A stretch of 64,000 nucleotides of DNA from Spodoptera frugiperda (taxonomy: Eukaryota > Arthropoda > Insecta > Lepidoptera > Noctuidae). The notes beneath the pieces were generated by a model. That model was not told the origin of the DNA. It saw only the letters and a list, made by a program, of their open reading frames with translations, and made no database searches. Where the stretch lies: contig NC_064216.1 of assembly GCF_023101765.2 (NCBI RefSeq), positions 8,559,545 to 8,623,544 of the forward strand, read 5' to 3'. Position 1 is the stretch's first letter. The number at the start of each line of letters is the position of its first letter. The position numbers and the translations under genes were made by a program. Below, piece after piece: positions 32,932-45,362 of this stretch.

Positions 32932-33767
32932 GTATGGAATGAAATTCATGTTCCCTGGCCACAGAAGAGCTGCAACGCTATATAGGTGTGTCTAGTAATG
33001 TTACGGACATGCGACGCGATTTTTGATTTTTTGATTGTTATAATTCCGTATTTGTAAAAAGTGTTCGAATTAACTCAATGAGAAAAATGCACTTTTTGGC
33101 ATAACTACCAGTAGTTAAGCTAAAAAAATTACGATATAGGCCCAGGCCTATAAATTCATTCATCATTAAAAATATATATAAATTTTTCGTATATGGTCAG
33201 CGAAGATGATAACAAATATGTTGTTTAATTTAAGTTATAAGAGGTTTCTCCATGCCGTATAATAACAGCAATTTATATTTTGGTTTCAAACACCAAAAAC
33301 ATTTCAAGATCTCGTCGTGATCAGTTCGAACGCAAGAAACAAATGAAGCGTATCAAAGAATAAACCAAGTAATGTTATGACTTACATCAATTGCATCTAC
33401 ATAAAGACTTATCGCCATACATTTTATGTAAATCAGACATCTATTATACGCTTGAAGGGTATGAGGCGTGACGGTGTCCAATGGAGCGTGCATCTTCAAG
33501 GGAAAGTCTGATATTAACTAATCAGGTCACACAAATGTATACAAATATTATGTCTATAATTAGAAACAGTAACGAAACTAATTAAAAATCTTAACAACCG
33601 TGAAATGAAGGCAGTTAACATATAAACAAACATAAGTAAATGTTACTTAGGGGAAGTGTGGGTGGAATGGTAAAGAGTTTTATATTAGTGGCATAAAGGG
33701 AGAGACTGTGATTGATTTTGTGACGACTTATTATTAGAGTCTTGTAATATTCAGTTTCACCTTTATG
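32932..33767. other. Intergenic, nothing recognised
   Basis: AT-rich spacer between the copia element and an S1 repeat. No open frame or structured element stands out. Confidence 0.45.
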
Positions 33768-33957
33768 TGGTGGGTCATCAGACCACCACAGATGGGGCCC
33801 AGTAGGGTTGATATCTGATGAGGAGCTTGGGACTACCTAGCGGGTTTACCGGGACCCCGGCATAAAGGGCAGGAGTAGGATTGGGGTGGTTTTAAGTTAG
33901 TAAGAGTCTGGCACTCCCTCTCCCTTCGCCCAAACAATGTAGTGGGAGTAGTGTGGG
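33768..33957 (+). mobile_element. Interspersed repeat S1, sense copy with extended 5' part
   Basis: Besides the usual S1 body (GACTACCTAGCGGGTTTACC to GGGAGTAGTGTGG), this copy keeps upstream sequence GGTCATCAGACCACCACAGA and TGGGGCCCAGTAGGG. That matches the longer copy at 59,638-59,950, so S1 is the 3' part of a longer element. Confidence 0.7.
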
Positions 33958-36900
33958 TTCGTAAGGCTTATTCTCAATCATACTGGGTCGTCATCATCAT
34001 TAACAACTTGTGGTCTCTATGGGTTTCCTCCACGTAAGAGGTGTCTGCAAAATGTGTTTACTGAAAGACAATAGACATTTACTCTCTAATAAACCTGAAC
34101 CTTTGAAATTACGAACTTCAACCACCTTCTATGCATGGAGACTCTGGTATCCCTTCTTTTGTACGTATCATAGGCCCTATTAATCGATTGTCATAGGATG
34201 TTGAATTTTCATTAGATCAGTTCTAAGTTACTGTCATTTTGGGCCATCTTCCTCAACTTACTTACTTATTAGATAATAGCCGGTATTTAAAAAGGTTTAT
34301 TTATCTAGTTAATTTGTGTTTGTAGTGCTCAGTGATAATTTCTGTTTGTAGGTCAATATGAGGCTAGTTATCCAGTTTTGGACTGTAGAGATAACGATAT
34401 ACCATTTTGTTTTAAATATATCTTCGGTGGTTTTTAAAAATATGGTAAAGAAATACTTAAAATGGCCTCCGCTATCGGTAATTCGTAGATTTTAAATGAC
34501 AACCACAAAAAGCTCAGAATTAACTAAACATGTAATTATTACCAAAAACTAAACATTAGTCATTTCTCCATTTTGTCCTTAAGCGTTCTTTATTACAGCA
34601 ACACGTCGAATATTAACATTATAATACGAAAATAAGGAAATTAAATGCCAGTTACGCTGTTGCGCTTGCGCACACAGTTCCGGTGCCTCACAATGACATT
34701 AGTGACCCTCCATTATAAAAAGACCTCTGCAAATTAAGATCTGGGAACAAGATTAGGAATTCCTCAAAGATAACACTACAGGATGAAGCTCTATTTAAAA
34801 TGGTTAGCGAATAAATAGTTTTTGAGTCACAGTTTATAAGATGAGTAATTGAGTGTTAAACAGCTGTTGGTCCTTTCAGTGAAGGGTGTAATGACGTGGT
34901 TGGAGTTTGATTCTTGAATAAGGTCAACTTCTTTTTTAGTCCATCTACATAAAATACCCAGTGTCTATAATTCTGATCAAACTTAAATATAACATACGCA
35001 GTGTTGACTACATTCACATTTTACAAACAAACCAGAAACGAAAGAGAATATCCAACAGAAAGGTAACACAGCGCATTTCTTTCAAAAGAATAATAAAAAA
35101 ATACACACATATAATAAAATTCAATGGGATAATTTCTTACGTAAAATGAAAGTAAACGCACATACTTGGCTAATTACTCCAGAAAATTCACACAAGAGAA
35201 AATTTCTTTTGAGACCGCCACTAAAAACTTCCTAGAAAGGTCATAAGCGCCACAACAATGCACTTAATTGTACGTAATACGAAGAATCAATGAAAACTCA
35301 TTCACATGCCTTCAAAAAAAGCAGCAGAACTTTGTCTATCATTGTGTAACCGCCAGTAGCGATTGTAATCTCAGTCGCAGTTGCGTAAAAACGAAATAAT
35401 AACAAGAACAATACCAGAGGTAGCAATTAGTTATAGAATAGGGCTACACCCAGTACTCACCCGAAAATGTAACCGATTAATCGATTCGAAGTCTTGTTAA
35501 TCGATTCTCCATAGTAGGTAAGTAGTGAAACTCGAATGGAATTAATTTAATTACGAGATAATTTAATTAGAAGATTAACGATGCTTTGGTAAGAGGAACG
35601 TAATATTGAATTAATGATGTAAGATTGATTTATTTATTTCGAAAAGCAATCTGGTTTGTTTTGGAGGTGTGTTTGTTGAGCTCAAGGCCGTAGGCTTTCC
35701 TGGATTAAATAGGATTAAGTACTAATAACGTTGTTGATGACAGCACGTACAACAAATAGAATTTGGACATAGGAACGTATTAACAAAATTTCTAGTATTC
35801 TTTTCCTTTAACGATGTCCTTGGTTTTGACCAAAATTAAACATTTTCTTTTTTTAAAATCAATTTTGAAACTAGGTAATTCTAATCGATTAATCGATACC
35901 ACAAGGCTTAGCAGCCCTACCGCAATTCGTGAAAGTGCAGCTTTTTCACGAACAACCTCGTCACGACGTAGAGTGGAGCCTAACAAAGCGCACCGCAAAC
36001 AATCGTGGTAGGCATGCAGACCACAAACTCTATAGACATGAATAATATTTTTTGAAAGTAGCTCCTGGACTATTGAAAAGAACTTTTATATTGATGGTAA
36101 AGATAAAGAAGATAGATTTATTGAAGGTAAAGAAATAGCTTGGATTACGCCCAGAACCTTTGTTTAAAGAATGATTCGATACGATTTGAAAGAAAACTTC
36201 ATTCTCTCCTGATCATACTGATTGCTAAACATAATAAGCATTATTAATCACTAACAGATGATTCAGATGTTTTTTTGCTGAAGTTGATTTTATGGCAAAT
36301 ACAATGACACTACAACGAGTCTGCTTTGAAAATAATGCCAGATATTCAAGAACCGAAGACATAAGTCACAAAACCATCATTAATATTGGTAAAACCAAAT
36401 AAGAATGAAAATAATTCAATAGCCTTGTATCACACCTTATATGCCTCGTTTGTAATGATCTCAGACTTCATACACGCATCATTACCCACCTACTTCACTC
36501 CACCGTGTGGGTTTCCTTCACCGTTGCAACGTAATTGATAAATTGTATAGAAATTGCCATTTCCACAAACTGTGTTGGCATCAATTGAAAAATGTGTGTA
36601 ACTGTGGTCTTGATGGATAACACCATTAGGGGAGCGGTGCTCATTTATCACGGTAGTTATGGAGTTTTTGTTGTGCCAATGATATATCCAGTTACAAGAC
36701 TTTCTATTTTATCGTCTCCTGTCTTATTCGTTAATTTAACGAGTTGCCTGCGGCTTTGGAATCGTTTGGCACGTTCCAATTTTTGCGTGGTGCGATTATA
36801 GCTCCAGTAGCTGATGATTACACGATATTTGCTTCGAATCATAATTGTTGATCTTTGTAATGCATATCAGAAAGGCCAAATTTGTACGGTAAAAATTAAA

Positions 36901-38933
36901 AAGATTATTCATACTCAATGTTTAACAGAAATTCATAGCAAAACATAAACTTATTAGACAGGTAAGTTAGCAAATCCCTTCTAAACTTACGCAGCTCTAC
37001 AATGCAGAAAGTGAGAGTGATGGGATGCGCTGGCGCATCGTTTGTGCCATGAATGGCGTCGATAATTACAAACGGTTATAACATGTCGGCTTGGCGGGTC
37101 AACTCGCATGCTTTTACTTTCAACAACGCGTTCATTCAATTATTCTATAAGTATTTAGTCTTGTATGAATGACTTCAATATTATTCTATTAAATTCTTCG
37201 TTAATGTTTTTCTTTTGTATTAGATGTAGGCATATTAGACTATATTTTCTTCCGACTTACATAGATTCTCATTATTGTCATTATCATATCAACTACAGAT
37301 CATTGAGATTCAGGTCAGTGAGAAGTAACCAACATTAATCTTATAGCCTCACTAACAAGAATTGCTGTAATCATAAATGTATGACCAGCTTCTCTCGTAG
37401 AGTAATTTGTGTATCGTAATCATTGCAGTGTACTCTGCTGGAACGTAAATAAAGCCGCTGATGACTATTAACAAAGCAAATTACATATTTAACTGTTGTT
37501 TTAAAACAAAGTAATTTCATAATGTAGTTTAAGTATCTACTCATACGGGGTGCAACCAAGCATACATTTTCAAACAACGTACGCTCTGGTATTCTTTATT
37601 AGGTACCTACTAAAAGACTGCGTTTGACCTCAACCAATAATTTTATGAGGGAATAATAGAGTAACTATATTAGGTTAATTGAACAATAAAATGATGATCT
37701 CATAGAAAGGACTTAAGAAAGAAAAGGGGGATTGTAACAAATACACTCTAAAGATCCTCTGTTTGTAGTGATGATGATGATGATGATGATTTGTTGCATA
37801 CTACCTCCATAAAAGGAGGTTTTTGTTGAGTAGCAAACGTATAGGACAGATGACGAGATAAAGTATGGCAGATAAGAATCTGTTTATACACTAGACTTTT
37901 AAAATTAGTAACACATTCAAAATTTACCATTAATAACACATACTGTAAGTCACAAGGATAGAAAAAAAACGTTGCAAGCGAATTAAAATCTTCCATAGAA
38001 GCCACAAAGTGTTAAATTACCCAAACATCATAAATATTTCCAAAACGGTTGGGTTCCGTATTGCGACAGCGTTAACAGAATAATGGAATCTAATGCTGTG
38101 GATGGACAGATGGACGGCTTAATGGATGTTTCGTGTATGGAGTGTGAAATACAGAAGGACAACTTGGCACAATATTCAATGAAAGGTAGATATTTGGATG
38201 TGTAAGATACAATTTAAAGAGAAGTAAGTTTAAAGAGAAAAGTTTTGAAAAATTGTCATCAAACTTCTTAACCTTCTTTGTGAAACATTTACAAAGTAAA
38301 AACAAAAAAATACTTTCCTTCCTATGTTTTCGAAGACTATTCCTCAATATCACATTAGATACTGGATAATTTTGTCGTGTAAGTGTACTGTTTTGTAGCC
38401 TATTTACAAAAATACATTCGTCTTTTTTAGTTTCACAAAAGCTTCTATCCCAAAAATTAACTCATCAGTGTTGAAAGCCCTGCATTTCATTTCATTATCA
38501 CAAAGCTTTACTAAACCTTTTGCATCCAACCTTCACAGTAACCGAACCACACTCCTACACGGTTGTTGTTGTGTGATGAATGGGTGTGTACCAGCTGGGA
38601 CTTTCACTTGTATGGGACGGTTTACATGTCACTGCCTTGTTACTGCAACTATTGACATATTGCTCCTGTACAGAGTCATAGAAACGCCCTTAGGGTAGAA
38701 GAAAAAGGTATTCCAAAGGAGATGTAATGTAATTTGATAGCCATTTTGTTAATATGTACCAGCCGTTTATTAAATTGTAATAATAATACATATTACCTTT
38801 AGTTTGGTCGTAAATCTGATTCAGGTATAGTCTACAATAGGATAGGACAACGTAACCAACAAAATCTACAAAATAATATGACTATGTGAATATTTATATG
38901 GTTAACGTAACTACTCTTTTAGCTTAAGTTTTA
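33958..38933. other. Intergenic, no gene seen
   Basis: AT-rich, with scattered short open frames (34961-35149, 35792-36011, 36592-36842, 37371-38353, 38468-38698) that overlap on both strands and show no domains. An (ATG)n microsatellite is at 37,770-37,790. Nothing else is recognised. Confidence 0.45.
37770..37790. repeat. (ATG/GAT)n microsatellite
   Basis: Seven tandem trinucleotides, GATGATGATGATGATGATGA, in an intergenic region. Confidence 0.9.
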
Positions 38934-39290
38934 GTGCCCTTCAGAGCAATTAATATTTTTGTATTATATTGTTTCATAACTTTAAGGGCCGCCATCACGG
39001 ACTTAAAGCAGCCAGAATCGACTGCTTCTAGCTGCGACTGCATAGTTAACTATGGGCTTCTACGTTCGTGCAATGCAATGCAGTTATCACTGACACTTCA
39101 AGCTGTTGTTCAAGTGCTAAAGCAGTCCGTGTATGCGACTTTAAAAGTACGATTAAAGCGTTAACCGCCGAAAAAATAACTGTTGCAGGCAAATCTTCCG
39201 CTAAGCGTCGGTCATTAGTTTCCGACGTGGCAGTACAAACGAGGTACAACATTTTACAAAAATGGCTATTTATCATAAAAGTTATCTGAA
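38934..39290. other. G+C-richer block with three overlapping open frames
   Basis: Frames of 73-76 codons overlap on + (38934-39164, 39068-39289) and - (39046-39276). Composition is richer in G+C than the neighbourhood, and a motif like GACTGCTTCTAGCTGCGACTGC recurs internally. It ends about 230 bp before the MITE at 39,522. No family is recognised, and I do not call a gene. Confidence 0.25.
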
Positions 39291-39521
39291 TGTCATCGCA
39301 AATAATCTAGATACTGTCTGTTACAGGTTGACTGAGCTAAATTGCTGGACTGGTATTTAAAAAAAGGTCAGATACATTGTTACCTTTATAAATAGTACAA
39401 GCGAAGTTTATGATAGTGTCTTAATAACTTAATTTATTGACTGGACTATAGGTCGAAATGTATTTATGAAAATCGAAAGGATATCTCTATTTAGGTAATC
39501 TATTGACCACATGTTTCAACC

Positions 39522-40219
39522 GAGGATTCAGGCGACTGGGACCACGAAGAGCTGGGACCGCGGTCCCAGTCGCCTGATAACATTTCTGAATCGGTCCACT
39601 GGGACCATAACCTAATTTGCTTTAATGTACAGTTAACAAAAAAAAATATTATAAAAAATCAGGTTATACAATGTGATAGGGGTGGGACTTCTAACCCGTT
39701 AAGGCTGAGTACTACATCTAATTTTATCGACAAAAAAAATAATATGGGGGTTGAACCCCTAATTGAAAATATTGAAAAATAGTGATTTTTTGGGTAAAAA
39801 TAATTCACAAATGATTTTTTTTCTCACCAAAACATTATCAAACATATGAAAAAAGTAATGAATTAGTTAGCCAAGGTTATTAGCTACCGTTTGTCGTTTT
39901 TTTTTTTTGTTTCTACGACGCATACAACCTTTGATATCAAAAAAAATATTAAAATAGCCATAATTTTTAGGGGGAGGGGATTCGACCCAGTAGTCATTCT
40001 GCAGTAAAAAACATAATTTTAAAACTTTAAATAATTAATAACTTTGTTTTATTTGTGATACTTTTGTGCTAGCTGTACAAAATCTTGTACTTCAACAATG
40101 GATTTGTAGATAAAATTAAGGGTGGTCCCACTCGCCTGAGGAAATAAACAAATAAAAACTAATCAGGCGACTGGGACCGCGGTCCCAGTTATGTAGTGGT
40201 CCCAGTCGCCTGAATCCTC
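39522..40219. mobile_element. MITE-1: 698-bp non-autonomous DNA transposon with palindromic TIRs
   Basis: Terminal inverted repeats of about 57-59 bp: the first 24 bases, GAGGATTCAGGCGACTGGGA continuing CCAC, match perfectly at both ends, and after a short unmatched spacer GGGACCGCGGTCCCAG plus TCGCCTGAT match again. Each TIR itself contains a perfect palindrome (39552-39569; 40170-40189). Flanks TTTCAACC (39514-39521) and TTTCAAAC (40220-40227) form an 8-bp target duplication with one mismatch. There is no transposase. 8-bp duplications occur in hAT and P, among others. The termini do not let me choose. Confidence 0.85.
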
Positions 40220-40297
40220 TTTCAAACATTATATCGTCATCTGAATCTGAAACATTTGAAAAAATTGGGCTTAGTCTTAATACGAACCCAATGATAT

Positions 40298-40450
40298 CCG
40301 GAACTGCGGACTACCTAGCGGGTTGCCGGGGCTCCGGCTCGAAAAGCAGGAGTAGGAACAGGGTGGGTTTTAGTCAGTAAAAGTCTGACGCGCCTTCTCA
40401 CCTTACCCAAGGCGGAAGAAATCATTGGATTGAATAAAAATAAAAATATC
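40298..40450 (+). mobile_element. Interspersed repeat S1, sense copy
   Basis: CCGGAACTGCGGACTACCTA through GGCTCCGGCTCGAAAAGCAG, TAGTCAGTAAAAGTCTGACG and GGCGGAAGAAATCATTGGAT. Close to the family consensus as judged from the other copies. Confidence 0.8.
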
Positions 40451-41733
40451 CTCCTAAGATTCCGAACCCTCCTAACATTCACATTACACAAAAATACATT
40501 ATTATTTTATCCCATCTGATCGTTCTTTCTTCTTAGAATTTACTATCCTGACTTCATGGTGTAAGCCAGCCCTACAATCCCACAATTCCACAAGTTTCAC
40601 AGAATCCGAGATTTAAGATAAAACATTGATAGCTGATAATATCATGGGGGTGAACGAATGCTGGGCTTGTTGTGTAAGGAAAGGTGATTTATTAGCATGA
40701 GTCAGAAACAGTGAAGGTTTGCTAGTGGTTCTGTAGAAATATTTGGGAATTCTATGGAAAATTTACTAAAAAATATGTATAGTTGAAGATATTTTGAGGT
40801 TGAACACTGACACCTCTATATAAAAATCATCGAGGTCGTTTAAGAATTTAACCAGATTGAGAAGAAACGTAACAATCAGTGCCCACTACCAATAAAGTAT
40901 ATTTTAAACGTAACTTTATTATTTTTACCATATCAGAACAAAAGTTTTTCCGTTTTTGTCATAAAGAAAAAATATTTGTTTGATCAATAAGCAGTATCGC
41001 TCCAACGCCACGCGCCATAGTAACCAACATTACTAAAAGACGAAAAAAAAGTACCAATGACCAAAACTGCTGGGATATAGTATCTCACAGTAAGAGGATC
41101 CATAAAAATAACAATAACCTCACGAAGAATGGCAATAAAAGTGCAATACTAAGTAATAACTACGGAAATAGCTTCCGCACTATTACACCATCGATACTAT
41201 CTGAGTATTATCCGCGAAGTTTTAATTACCGTTACTAAATAAATGCTCATAAAAATTATTCAAACACCAATTTCGAACCTTAACACAAAAGGATAAGGTA
41301 GAAAATTCAATATTAAGAGATTGGTATAGGTTGACCTGCGGCTTTTGTATATTGAATCGCTTTATCTAGCGGAACCTTAAGCTGCAATTTCCGTAGATAA
41401 GGCAGGACGTATAATTGTATTGTTACGTAATTGGGAAGTAAGTGTTAAGTATATGATTTTTTTTATCTGTCTACTACATCTTTTAGTGGTTGTTGGTCGG
41501 AAGCCCGATGGCCTAGACGAGGTCTTTGGTAGTATCTAAGGTCTCTGTGGGTCGGTATAACATTATGCGATATTGTAAATACGGATTCTATGTATACTTT
41601 TTAGCTGGTGTTATAAGTTCGTGTGTATCTAATTATTACGTCTGATCTTAATTGTGTAGTGGTAGGCACTGCGATCAATTGTGGCAAAATGTTACTATTC
41701 TATATGGACTGAGCTGTCCTCTTAAGTCTAAAG

Positions 41734-42422
41734 GACTTATTCGTCAACTCGGCCGCAATAAACTCGACCGCGCGGTCGAGTTGGGAAGATTTAAATCTAC
41801 CTATTATTTCATTGTGCATCTCGACCGTAGGAACATTCACTATGCGGTCGAGTCGACCCGGCAAATTTTTGTGATTTTTTATTATTCGTCATCTCGACCG
41901 AGTACAAAATATACATTTGAGTAGAAAATGTTTAAGGCATATCATGGAAAGATTTATATTGTTAGCCCAATTAAAATGCGTGCTGTGCTAACACAAAGAT
42001 CGTAGATGTTTCATTACAATCACCCTTAAGTTTTGTAAAATGCGGCATTTTAATCATGACCTTACATATGATTAGATAAAATCGTTTTGTCTCTCAGCTC
42101 TCGCAACTTGAAATTTTTATCGGTGGAAAAAAATTAACCTAATAATCAACTGAACAATGCCTGTTTAAAAAACATTTTTTATCTACCTTAATTCTAATTT
42201 TATATATAGAAGAACAAAAATTTAATTAAAAACGAAACACTTTTGTCAATCACTGTACAATAATACCTCATATTTTCAATGTCGGTCGAGTTGACGAATA
42301 CTAGATACGAAAAAATAGCTTCAACTCGACCACGTGGTTCGGCAGAGATGCACAAAAAAAAAATTAATTTCCCGACTCGACCTCGCGGGCGAGTTTACTG
42401 CGGCCGAGTTGACGACTGAGTC
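41734..42422. mobile_element. MITE-2: 689-bp non-autonomous DNA transposon with palindromic TIRs
   Basis: TIRs of 53 bp (41734-41786 and 42370-42422) starting GACTYAKTCGTCAACTCGG, flanked by a perfect 8-bp direct repeat GTCTAAAG (41726-41733, 42423-42430). The left TIR contains a perfect 22-bp palindrome at 41761-41782 (AACTCGACCGC and its complement). CTCGACCG/CGGTCGAG recurs internally at 41820, 41845, 41893, 42283 and 42325. No coding capacity; the + frame at 41652-41924 merely crosses its left end. Confidence 0.9.
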
Positions 42423-42914
42423 GTCTAAAGCAATACAGTCAAGTTAATTCAATTAATCCACGCCTTTGCGAATGTCGTAGGTATTCTACCTTTTAAGAAA
42501 ATGCATATATGAACAACATAATTAATCAATACAATGCATATAATGATTGATCACATTATTACAAGCGGTAGTCCCACAAATGAAACGATTCTAAAGACGC
42601 AGTTCATAATCTACCTTAATCTATACCACAATAAAATCTATGCAGATCACGTAAGAGTCTACCATTGAAGTATTTCCTAGGTCTCAGATGATTGGCGTAG
42701 ATCTTAGATCTCCCTACTCCCTTGTCGATCTCAGCAGATATAAGATTAGTGCCACAAGGGAAATTTAAATGAGGAAGTCTAACTGCGATTGCAAATTATG
42801 ATACTCTATTGGGAGCCTGAATCATGGTCTGACAAGGTTTGAGTGAGTGGTTAAGTTAGTTTATAATTATATGCTCTTTGTTATTTACTTTTTGGATCAA
42901 AATTATAATTATAT

Positions 42915-42959
42915 AACAGGCACACATATATTATACCTTATAATATATGTGTGCCTGTT
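42915..42959. repeat. Perfect 21-bp inverted repeat with 3-nt loop
   Basis: AACAGGCACACATATATTAT(A) at 42915-42935 is followed by CCT and then by its exact complement (42939-42959). It would form a very stable hairpin. It is not flanked by a TSD that I can see. Confidence 0.9.
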
Positions 42960-44295
42960 CAACACCTTGATTTTTGGATTGAGTGTCACTTAGCATCAGA
43001 GGAGCGATCATTACTTTATCATATTTTCTGCCGTACTAAGAGACATTTAATGATTATTTAAACAATTCCTTAGTAACAATTTTGTTCCAAAAACAAATAT
43101 AGATAGAACAGATAAGATGGCATATTTATCAAAAAGTAAACTTAGAAACAGACCTATTCCTGCCCATTTTGATGCACGGCAGCCAATAATGGGCATGCGT
43201 TTTATTCCAAATCTTATATGATACTTCTTCTTCTTAAGTTCTTACTAAACAAATACACTTCCTAAGTTTCGAAGTTCTTAATAAGCATATGCCACGCAAT
43301 TTCAGCAAAATCAAATAGACAAGCATGTCGTTAGCACTATATCAGCGATTACGAATACTCTTTAATTAATCTGTCTCCGCGGTCTCAACTAACAATTTGC
43401 GTGGGACGGCACGAAGTCGACAGAACAATTACATAGTTTGTCTCTCGTAGTAATTCATCTGCATGTTTGGACACTATCATTTGACATAACCTCGTTAATT
43501 AAAGCTCTTGGACTATTCAGGGATCTTAGACTAAGAATTTGAATTTGTTAGTCTTAATCTTTTGCAGATAGTTTTTGTGTTTTTATGTAACTGCACTCAG
43601 AGACATTTAATGATAACCTAAACTATTCCTTAGTAAAGATTCAGTATCAAAAACAATGGCTAAGGACTGGGTTAAGTAGCCATTAAGTGGCTCTGAGTAC
43701 GGCGATAAGAGAATCTGATTTACAAAAACAAAGCCTTAAAAATTTACGCCACGGTTTACTTTTACCTTCCTTGTGAGCTTTTCCCTATCCAATGGATAAC
43801 CCGAAATTCCTTTGGAACTGGAAAAGCCAGGATTTTATGTGTTTACTTACTCGCTATGCAAAGGTCAATAAACTTTAAAATCGAAAATATACAAGTAACA
43901 ATAATCTAGAAACATGATAAATGAAAAATACCCATTTAAATAACTTATATTACTTAGTCCAAAGCAATGATTAACATAAAGGCACAAATATTTGCTGTAA
44001 ATAACAAATCACTCACTGGCGTGGGTAAACATTAATAAAATTAACGAAACAAACAAAATATTTATTGCCACCATATTTACTGCATAATTGCCACATTATT
44101 CTGTATAATATAAGCTAATGAGGTGCATTCCATTTACGCCTTGTTTCAAAATCTCGCGTTTACCTTTAGTTTGTTACTAAATTATTAACAGGCTGATATT
44201 GCTTTTGTACCAAACAGTGTTGATGCTATACTTACTTATTTTTTTTTAATTTACCATAAAAGAATCTAAGCTTAGTTTACTATTTGTGGGGCGTA
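42960..44295. other. Intergenic, nothing recognised
   Basis: AT-rich sequence. A related pair of segments (AGAGACATTTAATGAT and TTCCTTAGTAA, near 43,040 and 43,610) hints at an old dispersed repeat. No gene is seen. Confidence 0.4.
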
Positions 44296-44434
44296 AATCA
44301 TCCAATTACTTTTCCCGTCTTGGGTGAGGCGAGAAGGAGTGTCAGACTCTTACTGACTAAAATCCACCACGTTCCTTCTTTTGCTTTGACCCGGAGCCCT
44401 GGTAACCTGTTACGTTGTCCGCAGCTCCGAAAAG
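44296..44434 (-). mobile_element. Interspersed repeat S1, antisense copy
   Basis: AATCATCCAATTACTTTTCC, CAGACTCTTACTGACTAAAA, TTCCTTCTTTTGCTTTGACC and GTCCGCAGCTCCG. The + open frame at 44284-44490 is formed by this repeat and is not a gene. Confidence 0.75.
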
Positions 44435-44457
44435 ATTTCGACTCGTCAAAATTGAAT

Positions 44458-44476
44458 AGTCTGTCTGTCTGTCTGT
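44458..44476. repeat. (GTCT)n microsatellite
   Basis: AGTCTGTCTGTCTGTCTGTG directly follows the S1 copy. Confidence 0.85.
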
Positions 44477-45362
44477 GTATCAGTGTTTAGTTTAGTTTTA
44501 TGGAATAGTTAGCCTAATAGATAAACACTTATTTTATTTTATTTTTTAATTTAGTGTAAAGCCCAAAGATATTTATTATAGACACAATAATTTGGCTGAA
44601 TATATATGAATGACATTGTTTTACGAAATATTAGCAATTAGTGGCAAATAATTCGAAACATGCTATTCACCCGAGGTTATAATTATTTTAACACTGTAAC
44701 GTAACCACGGTAAGAATTTATATTAATAAGTTCATTACCAACTGTGTAACACGCGTAAAATAAATTAAGTAATAATTCTTAGGTTACCTCGTCAAGAATT
44801 AAAAAAAAATTGAAATTCATATTACCATTGCCTTTGCAAAATCCAAAAACTGTTTCAACGGGACACGAAACAATCATTAAATCAAATCATCTAAGGAATT
44901 GATCCCTTTCTAGGAATTAGGATAAAAATCTAACAACAAATAAGTAGAAGTAGTAAAAGGTGATCTGAAAGCAATAAGCTGTTTATCGTGTGATTCGGAT
45001 TTGGGTTAAAGATGATAAGTTTCAACAATCGTTGCCGTAGAAAGTTTAAGAGGAAGTGTCTCGGCCGACTAAAAAGGGTAAGTAAAAGAACAGTAGAAAG
45101 AAACAGCATTCAAATCTAAAATTATTACATAACCTTGAACCGTCCAACTGCATAGAAACCATCTCTATAATTACCCGTGCGATAAAAATTGAAAATGATC
45201 TAACCTTTTTATCCAATCGTAAATTTCTCAGTTACTCAAAAACCAGTTCCACCACTAACCGCTAAGTAACTTCGAACAATAACAACAATAGCAAATATTT
45301 CCGTTTCATTACCATCTTCTAAGGAACTACAATGCTTATTTTATTCATCGTCAAACGCACTC

